A DNA stretch of 41,006 nt from a virus. How positions within the stretch are numbered: position 1 is the first letter of the stretch; each line of letters opens with the position of its first letter. The translations under genes were made by a program, and so were the position numbers. Under the pieces are notes generated by a model that was not told the origin of the DNA, did not search any database, and saw nothing but the letters and a program-made list of their open reading frames with translations. The stretch lies in IMG/VR virus record IMGVR_UViG_3300042090_001871, positions 1-41,006 of that record; one strand, given 5' to 3'. This document shows, in pieces, positions 1 through 8,385 of the stretch.

Positions 1-98
1 GAGGAACTGCCACCTTAATTGAAAGTTGGGAACTCCTCCCTTTTAATCTAGTTGCAGGCGCCGGCAACCTAATTACACAATATACTTTAGGCGCCACT
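1..98. repeat. Terminal direct repeat, left copy (contig overlap)
   Basis: Bases 1-98 are identical to 40909-41006. The tail-protein reading frame passes through the junction without a break. This is the usual sign of a circular assembly or a circularly permuted phage genome. The length is typical of an assembly k-mer overlap rather than of a biological long terminal repeat. Unique length is about 40,908 bases. Confidence 0.95.
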
Positions 99-2765
99 TC
101 TTCGATCACTCCTGGAGATATTAGCCTAGTGATTGGCGGTCAAACCTATACAGATTTGTTGATGGATGGGACACTTCAAGGATCTGGAGGGGGAACGGGT
201 ACAATCAATTATGCCACGGGAGCTTTCACGATAGCTGGTGGTGGTACAGATGTTGTCACTGGGACATTCTCCTACTTCCCTGGGCTTCCTGTCATCGGAC
301 TTCAAGATTTTGCGTATATTTCTTCAGCAGGCTTAGCCAATGTTCCAACAATCTATCCATTTTTACTAGCCTTTGACACAGACTATGCTTACCAAGTTAA
401 CCAGTCGACTTCATCTATATTCTTCTATGATGTTAGTTATTACAAGTATACTAATAATCCTGTAATTTGGACAGGGCACGACTATCAACTGTTCTGGACG
501 ACAAATTATCAATCTGCCCTATGGGCTACAAATAATAAGCCAGGATTTAGTTTTAAACCGTTAAGCAATGTAGCAGGGATTTCAGTTACTCAAGTAACCG
601 CAACACAAGTAACTATTACGATTACAGGGCATCAGCTCGTAGTCAATGATGTTATATGGATCAATGAAGTTACTGGAACTATTGCCACAGGATCGGGAGC
701 TACTGCCAATCAAAATATCAATTTACAGACAGGTTATGTAGCTGCTGTTATCGATGCCAATACTATTACTGTTAATTTCGATGGGACAAAAGGCTCAACT
801 CTAGCTAATTTCCAGCCTGGAGCTACAGGAAGCGGAGGAATTGCTCAATATCTCACAAGTGGCGTAATAACAGGTCAAGATGGAATTCGGTGGTATGATG
901 GAGATCCAACTTCTGGAACGGGATTGCCAACCACAACGCTAGTTGGTTGGGTTAATTTTGCTCCTCCACTTACTGGAGCGATTGTTTCCATAGATGATGA
1001 AACACTTGGTAAATATTATTTAGTGGGAGCACTGGCAATTGTTCCTTTCAAAGATCGACTGCTTTTTTTTAGTCCTTGGATACAGACTAGCACTGGAGCC
1101 CCCATTCAATTACAAGATACAGTCATTTGGAGTTGGAATGGGACGCCCTATTATTCATCAGCTACCCCAGTTGCCGAAACCTTTAGTCCTACAGCCTATT
1201 ATGTTGATCAAACAGGGCTTGGTGGGTGGCTTTCAGCAGGTGTTGCGCAGCCCATAAAAACAGTAGCAAACAATGAAGATGTTTTACTAGTAGGTTTCGC
1301 TGGTAGAGGTAGAAAAACTAGGTTTGTATACACAGGTAATGATCTTCAACCATTTCTGTTTTTCAATATTAACTCAGAGCTTCCTTCCGACTCGACATTC
1401 TCATCTGTCGTACTGGATAAAGGAGCAATAGATATTGGAGTCTATGGTATTGCCATGACTGACCAACAATCTTCTCAACGAGTGGATCTTGATATTCCAG
1501 ATTCTGTATTCCAGATTCAAGCGCTGAATAATGGAGTTCTTAGGGTAAATGCTATTAGAGATTTCTTTAAAGAATGGATCTATTTTGCTTATCCAGTGAA
1601 TAGCAGCGCTTGGCGATTCCCGACTCAGACTTTCTTGTTTAACTATCGAGACAATACGTGGGCTGTTCAGTATGAAAACTTCACAGTTCATGGCACATTC
1701 CGTCCACAAATGAAGAAAAGCTGGCTAACCACGGGCTTCCATTCATGGAATACATGGAGAGAGGCTTGGAATTCTGGATCTAGTTCGGCTCTATTCCCTA
1801 ATATCGTGGCAGGAAACCCTCAGGGTTATGTACTAATCAAAGGACAAGGGACTGGGGAATCGATATCTGGAACTATTCAGGCTATTGCAAATAATGCTGG
1901 AGAAACTCAAATCACATCAATCGACCATTGCGTCGCAGTAGGTGACTATCTTTTTATTTCTGGCGTTTTAGGCCTTTTGACTTCCACTATTACTGCGATT
2001 ACGCAAGCCTCTCAAGCCATTATTTCAACTGTAAACACATTCGTTGTTGGAGACTCAGTAACCATTTCCGGTGTTTTAGGGATGACAGAGCTTAATGGAA
2101 ACACATACACCATTGTGGCAGCAACTGGTGCTAACATAACTATCGATGTTAATTCTACTAACTTTACTGCATATATATCGGGAGGAACTGTTACATCGGC
2201 CATCAATGGCTTAATAGGAGCTGTCCGAACCGTCATAGATGCAAATAACTTTGTGATTGATCTTCCAGTTCCCACATTTAGCACAGTATATTTAGGACTT
2301 GGTAAATTCACTCGCCTTTCTCAACCCCTTCTACAAACCAAACAATTCAATCCATACTGGGAACAAGGACGACAACTCAGACTTTCCGTACAGAAGTACT
2401 TAATGGACTTTACGGCCAATGCTCAGGTAACTGTTAATATTTATTTGAGCCAAGATCCAGATGATGCATGGAATAATGTACTCAATAATCCACCTCCAAA
2501 TGGCCTTGTTTATAGCCAGCTGATGTATACTTGTCCAGAATCTACTAATATTGGCCTGACACCTGCTAATACAAACTTGCAAATGCCAACAGCAGAGGGT
2601 CAGTATCAGATTTGGCATAGGTTTAATACTAGTATGATAGGAGATTCAGTACAGGTTGGAATAACGCTCAATGATGCGCAGATGAGGAATTTGACTTATG
2701 CGACGAGTGAGATTACACTCCATGGTATACATTTAACCGTGGATAGGAGTAGTCATTTAGCATGA
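1..2765 (+). CDS. Tail/neck stabilisation-like protein, C-terminal part (gene begins at 40518)
   Basis: This is the downstream part of a 1051-aa virion protein whose start codon is at 40518. Joined across the 98-base overlap, 173 residues precede the methionine at 129. The beta-rich sequence with Trp/Tyr-rich blocks resembles large P22 gp10-like packaged-DNA stabilisation or tail-hub proteins that follow the neck gene in podoviruses. It contains several copies of a short module of the type 'VGDSVTISGVLGM..LNGNTYTI', like the E1 FCCH-type modules often seen in phage tail proteins. Copies lie near 600-790, 1915-2000 and 2020-2190, with another before the junction. The stop at 2763-2765 overlaps the next ATG by 4 bases. 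Role as a virion tail component is well supported; the exact homolog is inferred. Confidence 0.8.
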   Translation, partial: GTATLIESWELLPFNLVAGAGNLITQYTLGATSSITPGDISLVIGGQTYTDLLMDGTLQGSGGGTGTINYATGAFTIAGGGTDVVTGTFSYFPGLPVIGLQDFAYISSAGLANVPTIYPFLLAFDTDYAYQVNQSTSSIFFYDVSYYKYTNNPVIWTGHDYQLFWTTNYQSALWATNNKPGFSFKPLSNVAGISVTQVTATQVTITITGHQLVVNDVIWINEVTGTIATGSGATANQNINLQTGYVAAVIDANTITVNFDGTKGSTLANFQPGATGSGGIAQYLTSGVITGQDGIRWYDGDPTSGTGLPTTTLVGWVNFAPPLTGAIVSIDDETLGKYYLVGALAIVPFKDRLLFFSPWIQTSTGAPIQLQDTVIWSWNGTPYYSSATPVAETFSPTAYYVDQTGLGGWLSAGVAQPIKTVANNEDVLLVGFAGRGRKTRFVYTGNDLQPFLFFNINSELPSDSTFSSVVLDKGAIDIGVYGIAMTDQQSSQRVDLDIPDSVFQIQALNNGVLRVNAIRDFFKEWIYFAYPVNSSAWRFPTQTFLFNYRDNTWAVQYENFTVHGTFRPQMKKSWLTTGFHSWNTWREAWNSGSSSALFPNIVAGNPQGYVLIKGQGTGESISGTIQAIANNAGETQITSIDHCVAVGDYLFISGVLGLLTSTITAITQASQAIISTVNTFVVGDSVTISGVLGMTELNGNTYTIVAATGANITIDVNSTNFTAYISGGTVTSAINGLIGAVRTVIDANNFVIDLPVPTFSTVYLGLGKFTRLSQPLLQTKQFNPYWEQGRQLRLSVQKYLMDFTANAQVTVNIYLSQDPDDAWNNVLNNPPPNGLVYSQLMYTCPESTNIGLTPANTNLQMPTAEGQYQIWHRFNTSMIGDSVQVGITLNDAQMRNLTYATSEITLHGIHLTVDRSSHLA

Positions 2766-2998
2766 AGTGGATAAGCGTAAAAAATAGATTGCCCGAGGAG
2801 AGTGTTTCGGTTCTGGGATTTGGTTTTTCCGGAAGTTCTTCTGACGAAAATCGTTCTGTAAAATGTTTGATAGTCTCTTGTCATTCATTTTATAAGGACG
2901 AAAAACATTGGCGTGTTGAATGTCAATGTTACGAAATTGGAGGAGAGTTAGGATTTGAAGTCACTCATTGGATGCCCTTACCAGAGGCTCCCAAATGA
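2762..2998 (+). CDS. DUF551 family protein
   Basis: A 78-aa protein that begins MKWISVKNRLPEE and ends THWMPLPEAPK, the two end motifs that define the DUF551 family. This family of small proteins of unknown function is frequent in phages and prophages. It overlaps the tail protein stop by 4 bases (ATGA) and its own stop overlaps the next ATG, so it is translationally coupled inside the late operon. A second, divergent DUF551 gene lies in the early block at 26895-27116. Family assignment is strong; function is unknown. Confidence 0.85.
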   Translation: MKWISVKNRLPEESVSVLGFGFSGSSSDENRSVKCLIVSCHSFYKDEKHWRVECQCYEIGGELGFEVTHWMPLPEAPK

Positions 2999-3462
2999 CT
3001 CTTCAACAGTCACCATATCTTCGCGAACAACGCCAATTCCCCAACGATGACCTACAAGAGCTATCCAACCAAGTCGATCATGCTTATATCGATATCGCAT
3101 CTAAAGTGAATGCACGTTCGGTTGGTCTTTATGCCAACAACTTTCAGATTGTCACTGGAAATAGCTGGTTTCTGAATGGTTCAGCCCAACGTCAACAAAC
3201 TTTGCGACAAGTCTATCAATTCACAGCAGCGGGAAATATCCCTCATGGTATTAACTTTGCGACCTTGACTTCCATTCCTATTGGATTCGGGGGATATACA
3301 GACGGGACTAATTGGTACGGAGTAATCTATGCAACAAGTGTGGCAATACCAGGTCAAATTAGTTTTTATGTAACTCCTACTAATATTGTAGTATTATTAG
3401 GCGGAGGCGCACCAGCGATTACTTCGGGAAGTATTGTGCTCGAGTGGTTGAGTCAGTATTAG
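2995..3462 (+). CDS. Tail protein with C-terminal beta domain
   Basis: A 155-aa product. I chose ATG at 2995, which overlaps the previous stop (ATGA), over an upstream in-frame start. Residues 1-60 contain a short helix-rich segment (DDLQELSNQVDHAYIDIASKVNARSVGLY), as found where podoviral tail appendage proteins attach. The rest is a beta-rich domain ending in VLEWLSQY, similar in style to small distal tail or neck-appendage proteins. Its place between the tail stabilisation-like and ejection-like genes supports a virion role. The function is inferred from context and general sequence character. Confidence 0.7.
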   Translation: MTLQQSPYLREQRQFPNDDLQELSNQVDHAYIDIASKVNARSVGLYANNFQIVTGNSWFLNGSAQRQQTLRQVYQFTAAGNIPHGINFATLTSIPIGFGGYTDGTNWYGVIYATSVAIPGQISFYVTPTNIVVLLGGGAPAITSGSIVLEWLSQY

Positions 3463-3526
3463 CATGTCTTCTTTTATATCCCCCTCGAGGCGCTGTTCGT
3501 TTATACTGTCTGAAATAGGAGTGCAA

Positions 3527-4201
3527 ATGAGCAGAAGGAAATATTGTTTAGACGGTCAGATTTTTGGAAAATTGACGGTCATTCGAATGGAAAAAGGTAA
3601 AAACCTTTGTAGGTGTGAGTGTGGAAACGAAAAGCTCATTTTGTCATGCGATTTGATTAGAGGGAAGTATGTTACTTGTGGTTGTGAGAAACATACTATT
3701 TCTAATATTCCTTATGATGATAGATTCAAAAAGAAGCTATATTCTCGAATAAGAATAGATGCCAATGGGTGTTGGAATTGGCTAGGATCTAAAACTAAAG
3801 AAGGATATGGAACTGTGGCATATCGGGGGCGCGCAAAAAAAGCGACTCGAATGTCATGGGTAATGACGTATGGTGAGATTCCAGACGATTTATTAGTGTG
3901 TCATAAATGTGATAACCCCTCTTGCATAAATCCACAGCATTTTTTCTTAGGTACAGATAAAGATAATACGCATGACTCAATTGCTAAGGGAAGAAAACCC
4001 GGTTTTCCAGTTGGACAAGATAGGCCCCAATCTAAGCTTAACGATGAAAAAGTGAAAATGATAAAGATTTTAATTCAAAACGGCGTTAGTGTGAGGAAAA
4101 TAGCCCGTGATTATGGGATGGGCGCTACAACTATACGCCACATAAAAACTGGACGTTGTTGGAAGCATGTTAAAATTGAGGAGGACGAATGTCATCGCTA
4201 A
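3527..4201 (+). CDS. HNH homing-type endonuclease (free-standing)
   Basis: A 224-aa protein. The start at 3527 is preceded by AGGAG at good spacing; an upstream start at 3464 lacks one. Residues 1-60 form a zinc-ribbon-like segment with CRCECG and CGC. Residues about 75-145 are an HNH_3-type nuclease domain: CWNW..., then RMSW, LVCHKCDNPSCINPQHFFLG and the trailing DN. The C-terminus (about 180-215) is a helix-turn-helix (VRKIARDYGMGATTIRHI), typical of DNA targeting in phage homing endonucleases. It interrupts the run of structural genes and overlaps the next gene by 13 bases. It looks like an inserted mobile gene rather than a virion component. Confidence 0.85.
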   Translation: MSRRKYCLDGQIFGKLTVIRMEKGKNLCRCECGNEKLILSCDLIRGKYVTCGCEKHTISNIPYDDRFKKKLYSRIRIDANGCWNWLGSKTKEGYGTVAYRGRAKKATRMSWVMTYGEIPDDLLVCHKCDNPSCINPQHFFLGTDKDNTHDSIAKGRKPGFPVGQDRPQSKLNDEKVKMIKILIQNGVSVRKIARDYGMGATTIRHIKTGRCWKHVKIEEDECHR

Positions 4202-4707
4202 GCGGTAGTCGCGGATCAGCAGGCAATAATATTCCAAAAGGATATGCGGCGGGAAAAATACAGCAATATACTCCTGAAGCCATGAACCTGTATAGGCAAC
4301 AATTTGGATTAGTTGGCCCTGGAAGTCATCTTTATGAACAAGCAATGGGCAGTGATCAGGGTTTTGCTCCTTATGAAGATTATGCAAGACGACAATTCCA
4401 AGAGTTTTCCGGACAGAATGCTTCCCGATTTAGTGGACTTGGGATGGGTGCACGCCATGGAAGCGGTTTTCAGAATCAACAGACTCAAGGAGCTCAAGAT
4501 TTTGCTTCAACATTAGCTATGCAGAGACAGGGATTGCAAAGGCAGGCGTTGATGGACTTGATGGGGATTAGTGAGTCTCTTCTGGGCCAAAGACCTCAAG
4601 AACAATTCTTAGTCCCTAAGAAAAAACCATTCTGGCAAGAGCTTTTGACTGGCGCAGCTGGTGGTTTAGGACAAGCAGCAGGATCAGTCCCCTTCATGTT
4701 TATATAG
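4189..4707 (+). CDS. DNA ejection/internal virion-type protein
   Basis: A 172-aa, Gln/Gly-rich protein. It has a pattern common in podoviral genomes: KGYAAGKIQQYTPEAMNLY near the N-terminus, then ASRFSGLGMGARHGSGFQNQ, then LLGQRP, with a C-terminal KKKPFWQELLTGAAGG. Such proteins sit directly before the larger ejection proteins and are treated as DNA pilot or injection proteins (compare P22 gp7 by position). The C-terminal small and glycine-rich tail could be membrane-active. The ATG lies inside the end of the inserted HNH gene. The assignment rests on gene order and sequence pattern. Confidence 0.6.
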   Translation: MSSLSGSRGSAGNNIPKGYAAGKIQQYTPEAMNLYRQQFGLVGPGSHLYEQAMGSDQGFAPYEDYARRQFQEFSGQNASRFSGLGMGARHGSGFQNQQTQGAQDFASTLAMQRQGLQRQALMDLMGISESLLGQRPQEQFLVPKKKPFWQELLTGAAGGLGQAAGSVPFMFI

Positions 4708-4715
4708 GATAAATT

Positions 4716-5774
4716 ATGGTTCAAATTTTACCTGAATCTCCTTCTTTTGGAAGCCAACTTGGAAGAAACTTAGGAACTGGTTTGTCTCAAGGGATAAGCA
4801 GTGGAGTCGACTTTGCCAGTAAATTGGGTGTAGAGAAAGAGAAAAGTAAACTCATTATAAACGCTTTAATCGAAAAAGGTGTTTCTCCTGAAGATGCACA
4901 ACTTTATTCTCGTCTGACTAAAGGCGGACAAACGGCCTTTGTTAAGGATGTGCTTGAATCAGAGAAAAGGAAAAAAGATCTTTCTCCCTTCAATCCATTA
5001 AAGCGGCAAAAAGATCTTTTGGGTTCGGAACAGAAAACTGAAACAGAAGAACAACTTTCTCCTGAGGAGATGGTAGACAGAGAAATAGAACAAGAAAATT
5101 ATATTCAGGATCTAGGCCTAACTCCTGCTGAAAGAGTAAAAAGAGAAAAAGAACGTTTTGATACCGGATATAAGAAATACGAAGAATCAGGAGCAAAACT
5201 CCGGGGAATGACTAGGGACAAGGAAAGACTCGATATACTTGAGAAGCTTAACTCTAGTGACAAACTTCCTCAAAACATGGGACGGCTTAATGTTGATAAA
5301 GAAGGAAACTTAAGATTTCCCTTTGCGTCTACGCCTGAAGCCGAAAGATTTATTAAAACACTTAATGAATTTTCGGCTGGAGCCAAAGACACCTATGGTT
5401 CCCGTGTTACTAATTTCGATTTGCAGCAATACATGAGAAGGTATCCTACGCTTGTGAATTCAAAAGAAGGAAGACGTCAAATTCTTCAGCAAATGAAAAT
5501 CGTCAACCAGATCAACTCCACATATTATAAGAACCTTAAAGATGCTTATGATAAAGCTGGCGGCGTACGAAAGATTGATGCTGATAGAGCTGATATGCTT
5601 GCAGAGAAAAAATCGGAACCTAAAATTCAAGAATTAGTCAAAAAATTCGACCAAATAGGTCAGTTTCCAACTCTCCCGAATGCCGCCGAATTTAAAGGAT
5701 CAAAGATTCGAAATAAAGAGACTGGAGAAATCATGGTAAGTGATGGAAAAAACTGGATCCCTGAGGAAAAATAA
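4716..5774 (+). CDS. Ejection-type virion protein, helical
   Basis: A 352-aa, strongly charged, largely alpha-helical protein, rich in Lys, Glu and Gln. It starts MVQILPESPSFGSQLGRNLGTGLSQGISSGVDF, a small-residue N-terminus frequent in podoviral internal proteins, followed by long helices (about 60-260). Its stop overlaps the ATG of the next gene (TAATG). Its location between two other ejection-type genes suggests an internal virion protein released with DNA (compare P22 gp20 by position). I recognise no enzymatic motif. Confidence 0.55.
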   Translation: MVQILPESPSFGSQLGRNLGTGLSQGISSGVDFASKLGVEKEKSKLIINALIEKGVSPEDAQLYSRLTKGGQTAFVKDVLESEKRKKDLSPFNPLKRQKDLLGSEQKTETEEQLSPEEMVDREIEQENYIQDLGLTPAERVKREKERFDTGYKKYEESGAKLRGMTRDKERLDILEKLNSSDKLPQNMGRLNVDKEGNLRFPFASTPEAERFIKTLNEFSAGAKDTYGSRVTNFDLQQYMRRYPTLVNSKEGRRQILQQMKIVNQINSTYYKNLKDAYDKAGGVRKIDADRADMLAEKKSEPKIQELVKKFDQIGQFPTLPNAAEFKGSKIRNKETGEIMVSDGKNWIPEEK

Positions 5775-7093
5775 TGCCCTGGGAATTAGTAGAAAATGCA
5801 TCCGAAGAATCTGGTGGTTTTAAGAAATTTGTCCAAGGAACCCAAAGAAATTTGGCTAGAACCGGAGCACGAGTTGTAGAACAGGGACTTGGGCTTCCGG
5901 GTGATATTTTAGACACTTTGGTTGGAGCCGGTCAGTGGGGACATGAAAAATTAGGAATGAGTAGCCCGGAACAAGAAAAGGGCATAGCTCAGGTACGAAA
6001 ATATATTCCTACAACTGAAAAGATAAGAAAATTGCATGAACCTTACACGGATGAGTATCTACAACCACAAAATAAAGTGGAAGCTTTCGCAGATGATGTA
6101 GTTCAAGACGCAACGGCTCTTTTGTCTCCTTCGGGAAGAGCTAAACTTGCTGAAAAATATTCCGCTAAATTATTTAAAAAGCTGGCGATTTCTACGGGTG
6201 CAAACCTTGCTGGAGAAGGTATTGAACAAGTAACGGGAAGTAAAGAAGCTGGAACCTATTCTAAAATAGGATCTTTGTTTATTCTTTCCTTAATCGATAA
6301 AAGAAGCGCATCTAAACAGATCGGGGATTTGTATCAAAAAGCAGAAGCGAATCTTCCTCAAGGCGCAACTGGAAATTCAATCAAGTTAGATAAAAATCTC
6401 AGCAATCTAAAAACTACAGTGACAAAAGGAAGACCTCCGGAAAATCTGGCGCCTTCCGAAAAGTTTGTTCTAGATGAAATTCAAAAGTTTGAACGCCTTT
6501 CTCAAGAGGGAAAAATTCCAATAGAACAGTTAGTAGCTCAAAAGAGAAGCCTAAACGAAGAATTGACGAAATTGTATCAAACGATTCCTGGGAAAAAGGG
6601 ACAGGCAAGAGCTAGAGATTTAGCGAAACAAATCAATCATTTTGCCAATGATGCAATCGAAGATTACGGTAAAACAAATCCTCAATTTATGATCCCTTAT
6701 AGAGAGGCTAATCAAGCTTTTGGAACAATGGCTCAGTCCAATTGGATTGCAAATTGGGCAGAAAAAAATATTAAGCAAACCCCAATGACGTCAGGGCTTA
6801 TGCACCTATTTCTGGGGCCGACAACTACAACGATGATCGGCGGAATCGCTTTCCCTTATCAAGGTTATAAATTAGCCTATAGAATTGGAAAATCACCAAC
6901 TCTCGCCAAAATATATGGAAAAACATTAAAAGCCGCTGCTAAAGAAGACGCTGTTGCTTTTAATAAGTATCTCAAAGAATTAGACAATGCGATTCAAGAA
7001 GAGGAGGGCAAAGATCAGTGGGAATTTATAGATCAAGGATCAAATATAGATTCGCTAGAATCTTTGGGCTTGTCTGCAGTTAACGAAGAATAA
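5774..7093 (+). CDS. Large ejection/internal virion protein
   Basis: A 439-aa protein with an amphipathic N-terminus (GGFKKFVQGTQRNLARTGARVVEQGLGLPGDIL), helical repeats, and a more hydrophobic stretch at about 335-375 (LMHLFLGPTTTTMIGGIAFPYQ) that could insert into membranes. It ends with an acidic tail. It is the last gene of the late plus-strand block. Size, composition and position match the largest ejection protein of P22-like phages (gp16 by position). No lytic transglycosylase motif is visible. Function inferred from context. Confidence 0.55.
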   Translation: MPWELVENASEESGGFKKFVQGTQRNLARTGARVVEQGLGLPGDILDTLVGAGQWGHEKLGMSSPEQEKGIAQVRKYIPTTEKIRKLHEPYTDEYLQPQNKVEAFADDVVQDATALLSPSGRAKLAEKYSAKLFKKLAISTGANLAGEGIEQVTGSKEAGTYSKIGSLFILSLIDKRSASKQIGDLYQKAEANLPQGATGNSIKLDKNLSNLKTTVTKGRPPENLAPSEKFVLDEIQKFERLSQEGKIPIEQLVAQKRSLNEELTKLYQTIPGKKGQARARDLAKQINHFANDAIEDYGKTNPQFMIPYREANQAFGTMAQSNWIANWAEKNIKQTPMTSGLMHLFLGPTTTTMIGGIAFPYQGYKLAYRIGKSPTLAKIYGKTLKAAAKEDAVAFNKYLKELDNAIQEEEGKDQWEFIDQGSNIDSLESLGLSAVNEE

Positions 7094-7173
7094 ATCGCAA
7101 AAATTAATCCAAAAAGACACAGCGTCAACCAAATAATTAAAAATCCCATCCTACAACCACAGGCTCCAATCAT
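7033..7173 (-). CDS. Possible small single-pass membrane protein
   Basis: A 46-codon frame whose ATG overlaps the end of the zinc-ribbon gene at 7151. An internal ATG at 7149 would give 38 aa. The protein has one clear transmembrane segment (GFLIIWLTLCLFGLIFAIY) and a short polar tail. It runs antisense through the last 61 bases of the ejection-protein gene, which lowers confidence. If real, it belongs to the small minus-strand operon with scaffold and RHH genes and is a candidate lysis or membrane accessory protein. Confidence 0.3.
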   Translation of the reverse strand: MIGACGCRMGFLIIWLTLCLFGLIFAIYSSLTADKPKDSSESIFDP

Positions 7174-7321
7174 TTTTCATTTCACATAGGTCACATTCGC
7201 CGCCTTCGATCTCTTCAACGATAAACTTATCAAACTCGACTGCCATCTCGTCTTGAACACAGCCGCAACCTGAGCACATAATTTTTACGATCATTTCGTC
7301 TTGCATGATATTATTTTTCAT
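7151..7321 (-). CDS. Small zinc-ribbon-like protein
   Basis: A 56-aa protein with CSGCGC and CDLC cysteine pairs, giving a likely four-cysteine zinc site. It otherwise has an acidic body and a Trp-rich C-terminus. The ATG at 7321 overlaps the end of the RHH gene by 11 bases, so the two are probably co-translated. Function unknown. It is one of several tiny CxxC proteins in this genome. Confidence 0.6.
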   Translation of the reverse strand: MKNNIMQDEMIVKIMCSGCGCVQDEMAVEFDKFIVEEIEGGECDLCEMKNDWSLWL

Positions 7322-7547
7322 GATTTTTCTCTCTTTCTTCAAGCAAAACAGCCATTTTGGCTTCTAAAATCAAAATCCTTTTTTCTAAAGATCCATCAAA
7401 ATCTTTGGATCTATATGCAGGTTTTTCATAAGCTAAATATTTGACAAAAGAAGCCAAAGACTGACCTCTTTTTTTGCTCCAGAAATTTAAAATTTCGAAT
7501 TCATCCTCGGTAAATGTGACATTTACTCTGTGACCTTTTCCAGCCAT
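7311..7547 (-). CDS. Ribbon-helix-helix (CopG/MobC-like) DNA-binding protein
   Basis: A 78-aa basic protein. Residues 7-45 read RVNVTFTEDEFEILNFWSKK followed by RGQSLASFVKYLA, the strand-helix-helix pattern of ribbon-helix-helix regulators. A short coiled tail (ILILEAKMAVLLEE) follows. Such proteins dimerise and bind palindromic DNA, usually repressing their own promoter. A near-perfect 15-base palindrome lies 19 bases upstream of its start (7566-7580). It is co-directional with the scaffold gene and overlaps the next small gene. Confidence 0.7.
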   Translation of the reverse strand: MAGKGHRVNVTFTEDEFEILNFWSKKRGQSLASFVKYLAYEKPAYRSKDFDGSLEKRILILEAKMAVLLEEREKNHEK

Positions 7548-7565
7548 AATAACCTCACTATGTGC

Positions 7566-7580
7566 TTAGTGTAACACTTA
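7566..7580. promoter_or_regulatory. Putative operator of the RHH regulator
   Basis: The plus-strand sequence TTAGTGTAACACTTA is an inverted repeat with a single mismatch, centred on 7573. It lies just upstream of the RHH gene start at 7547. On the minus strand it contains TACACT, a plausible -10 box. The layout fits an autoregulatory operator; binding is inferred. Confidence 0.4.
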
Positions 7581-7611
7581 TGCGTCATTATGGCTATATA
7601 GAATCTTTCTT

Positions 7612-8301
7612 TTATATTCTCAATCTTTTCTTTAATTCCTGCATCTTAGCGTAAGCGCTTTTTTGACCGCTGTCACTAAAATCAGAGGCCGAAGCGTATG
7701 GAGCTGCCCCAACTCCAGATGGTTGGTAATAAGGACTTCTTCTATTCGCGTCGATTTTCTCTTGAACTGATGGCCCTTTTTGTTCAGGCTTATCGATTCC
7801 GAGGGTTTTGATTGTTTCATAAACAAGTTTTTGTCTCTCAAAAGTATTTGGCATCTTCAAGATATTATCCGCAAGATTTTTATGCTTCATTGCGAATTTC
7901 TCAAGTAGCTCTTCGTCTTTCATGACTTTTTCGAAATCCGAGTTTTGGTTTAAAAATGAATCTCTTCTCTCTTGCTCAATCATAGATGCAGCCTTGGCTT
8001 CGGCTTTTTGATCGATGGTTTGCTCTATGTTCTTTTGAAAGTTGTTAAGTTCTCGACGCAATTTTTTACGATCGACATAAGGTTCATCGTCTTCTTGATC
8101 GTCTCCATCATCTGAGGCAGTTGTTCGGGATTTTTCTTGAGCAAGTCTTTCAAGAGCTGCAATTCTCTCCTCGGCTTGTTTTCTTGCAATTCGTTCTTCT
8201 TCAAGCTTTCGCTCGTACATTTTACGCTGTTGAGAAAGATTCTTTTCAACGTCATCATTTTTTATTTCCTGTGCTTGGAGTACTTGATTTTCTTCTGACA
8301 T
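7612..8301 (-). CDS. Capsid scaffolding protein
   Basis: A 229-aa protein. ATG at 8301 is chosen because an AGGA lies at proper distance; upstream in-frame starts lack one. It is a long Lys/Glu/Gln-rich coiled coil (about 10-60), followed by an acidic Asp/Glu stretch (about 65-80), more helices, a Pro/Gly/Ser linker, and a basic helix at the C-terminus (SAYAKMQELKKRLRI). This is the classic layout of phage scaffolding proteins, where the basic C-terminal helix contacts the coat protein. Unusually, it is far from, and opposite in strand to, the major capsid gene at 35061. Confidence 0.8.
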   Translation of the reverse strand: MSEENQVLQAQEIKNDDVEKNLSQQRKMYERKLEEERIARKQAEERIAALERLAQEKSRTTASDDGDDQEDDEPYVDRKKLRRELNNFQKNIEQTIDQKAEAKAASMIEQERRDSFLNQNSDFEKVMKDEELLEKFAMKHKNLADNILKMPNTFERQKLVYETIKTLGIDKPEQKGPSVQEKIDANRRSPYYQPSGVGAAPYASASDFSDSGQKSAYAKMQELKKRLRI

Positions 8302-8321
8302 ATATGACATCCTATTTAGTC

Positions 8322-8349
8322 TTGACGCCGACTCGCGGTTGGATATACT
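8322..8349 (+). promoter_or_regulatory. Sigma70-type promoter
   Basis: TTGACG at 8322-8327 and TATACT at 8344-8349 are separated by 16 bases. Transcription would start near 8356 and reach the gene at 8386. It sits in the divergent spacer between that gene and the scaffold gene (start 8301). Confidence 0.6.
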
Positions 8350-8385
8350 GTCATGTAGCATAAAAAAATATTGACGGCAACTATT

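Noticed and set aside
129-2765. Tail gene starting at 129
   Set aside because: The methionine at 129 is internal. The frame is open to the window edge and continues from ATG 40518 across the terminal repeat.
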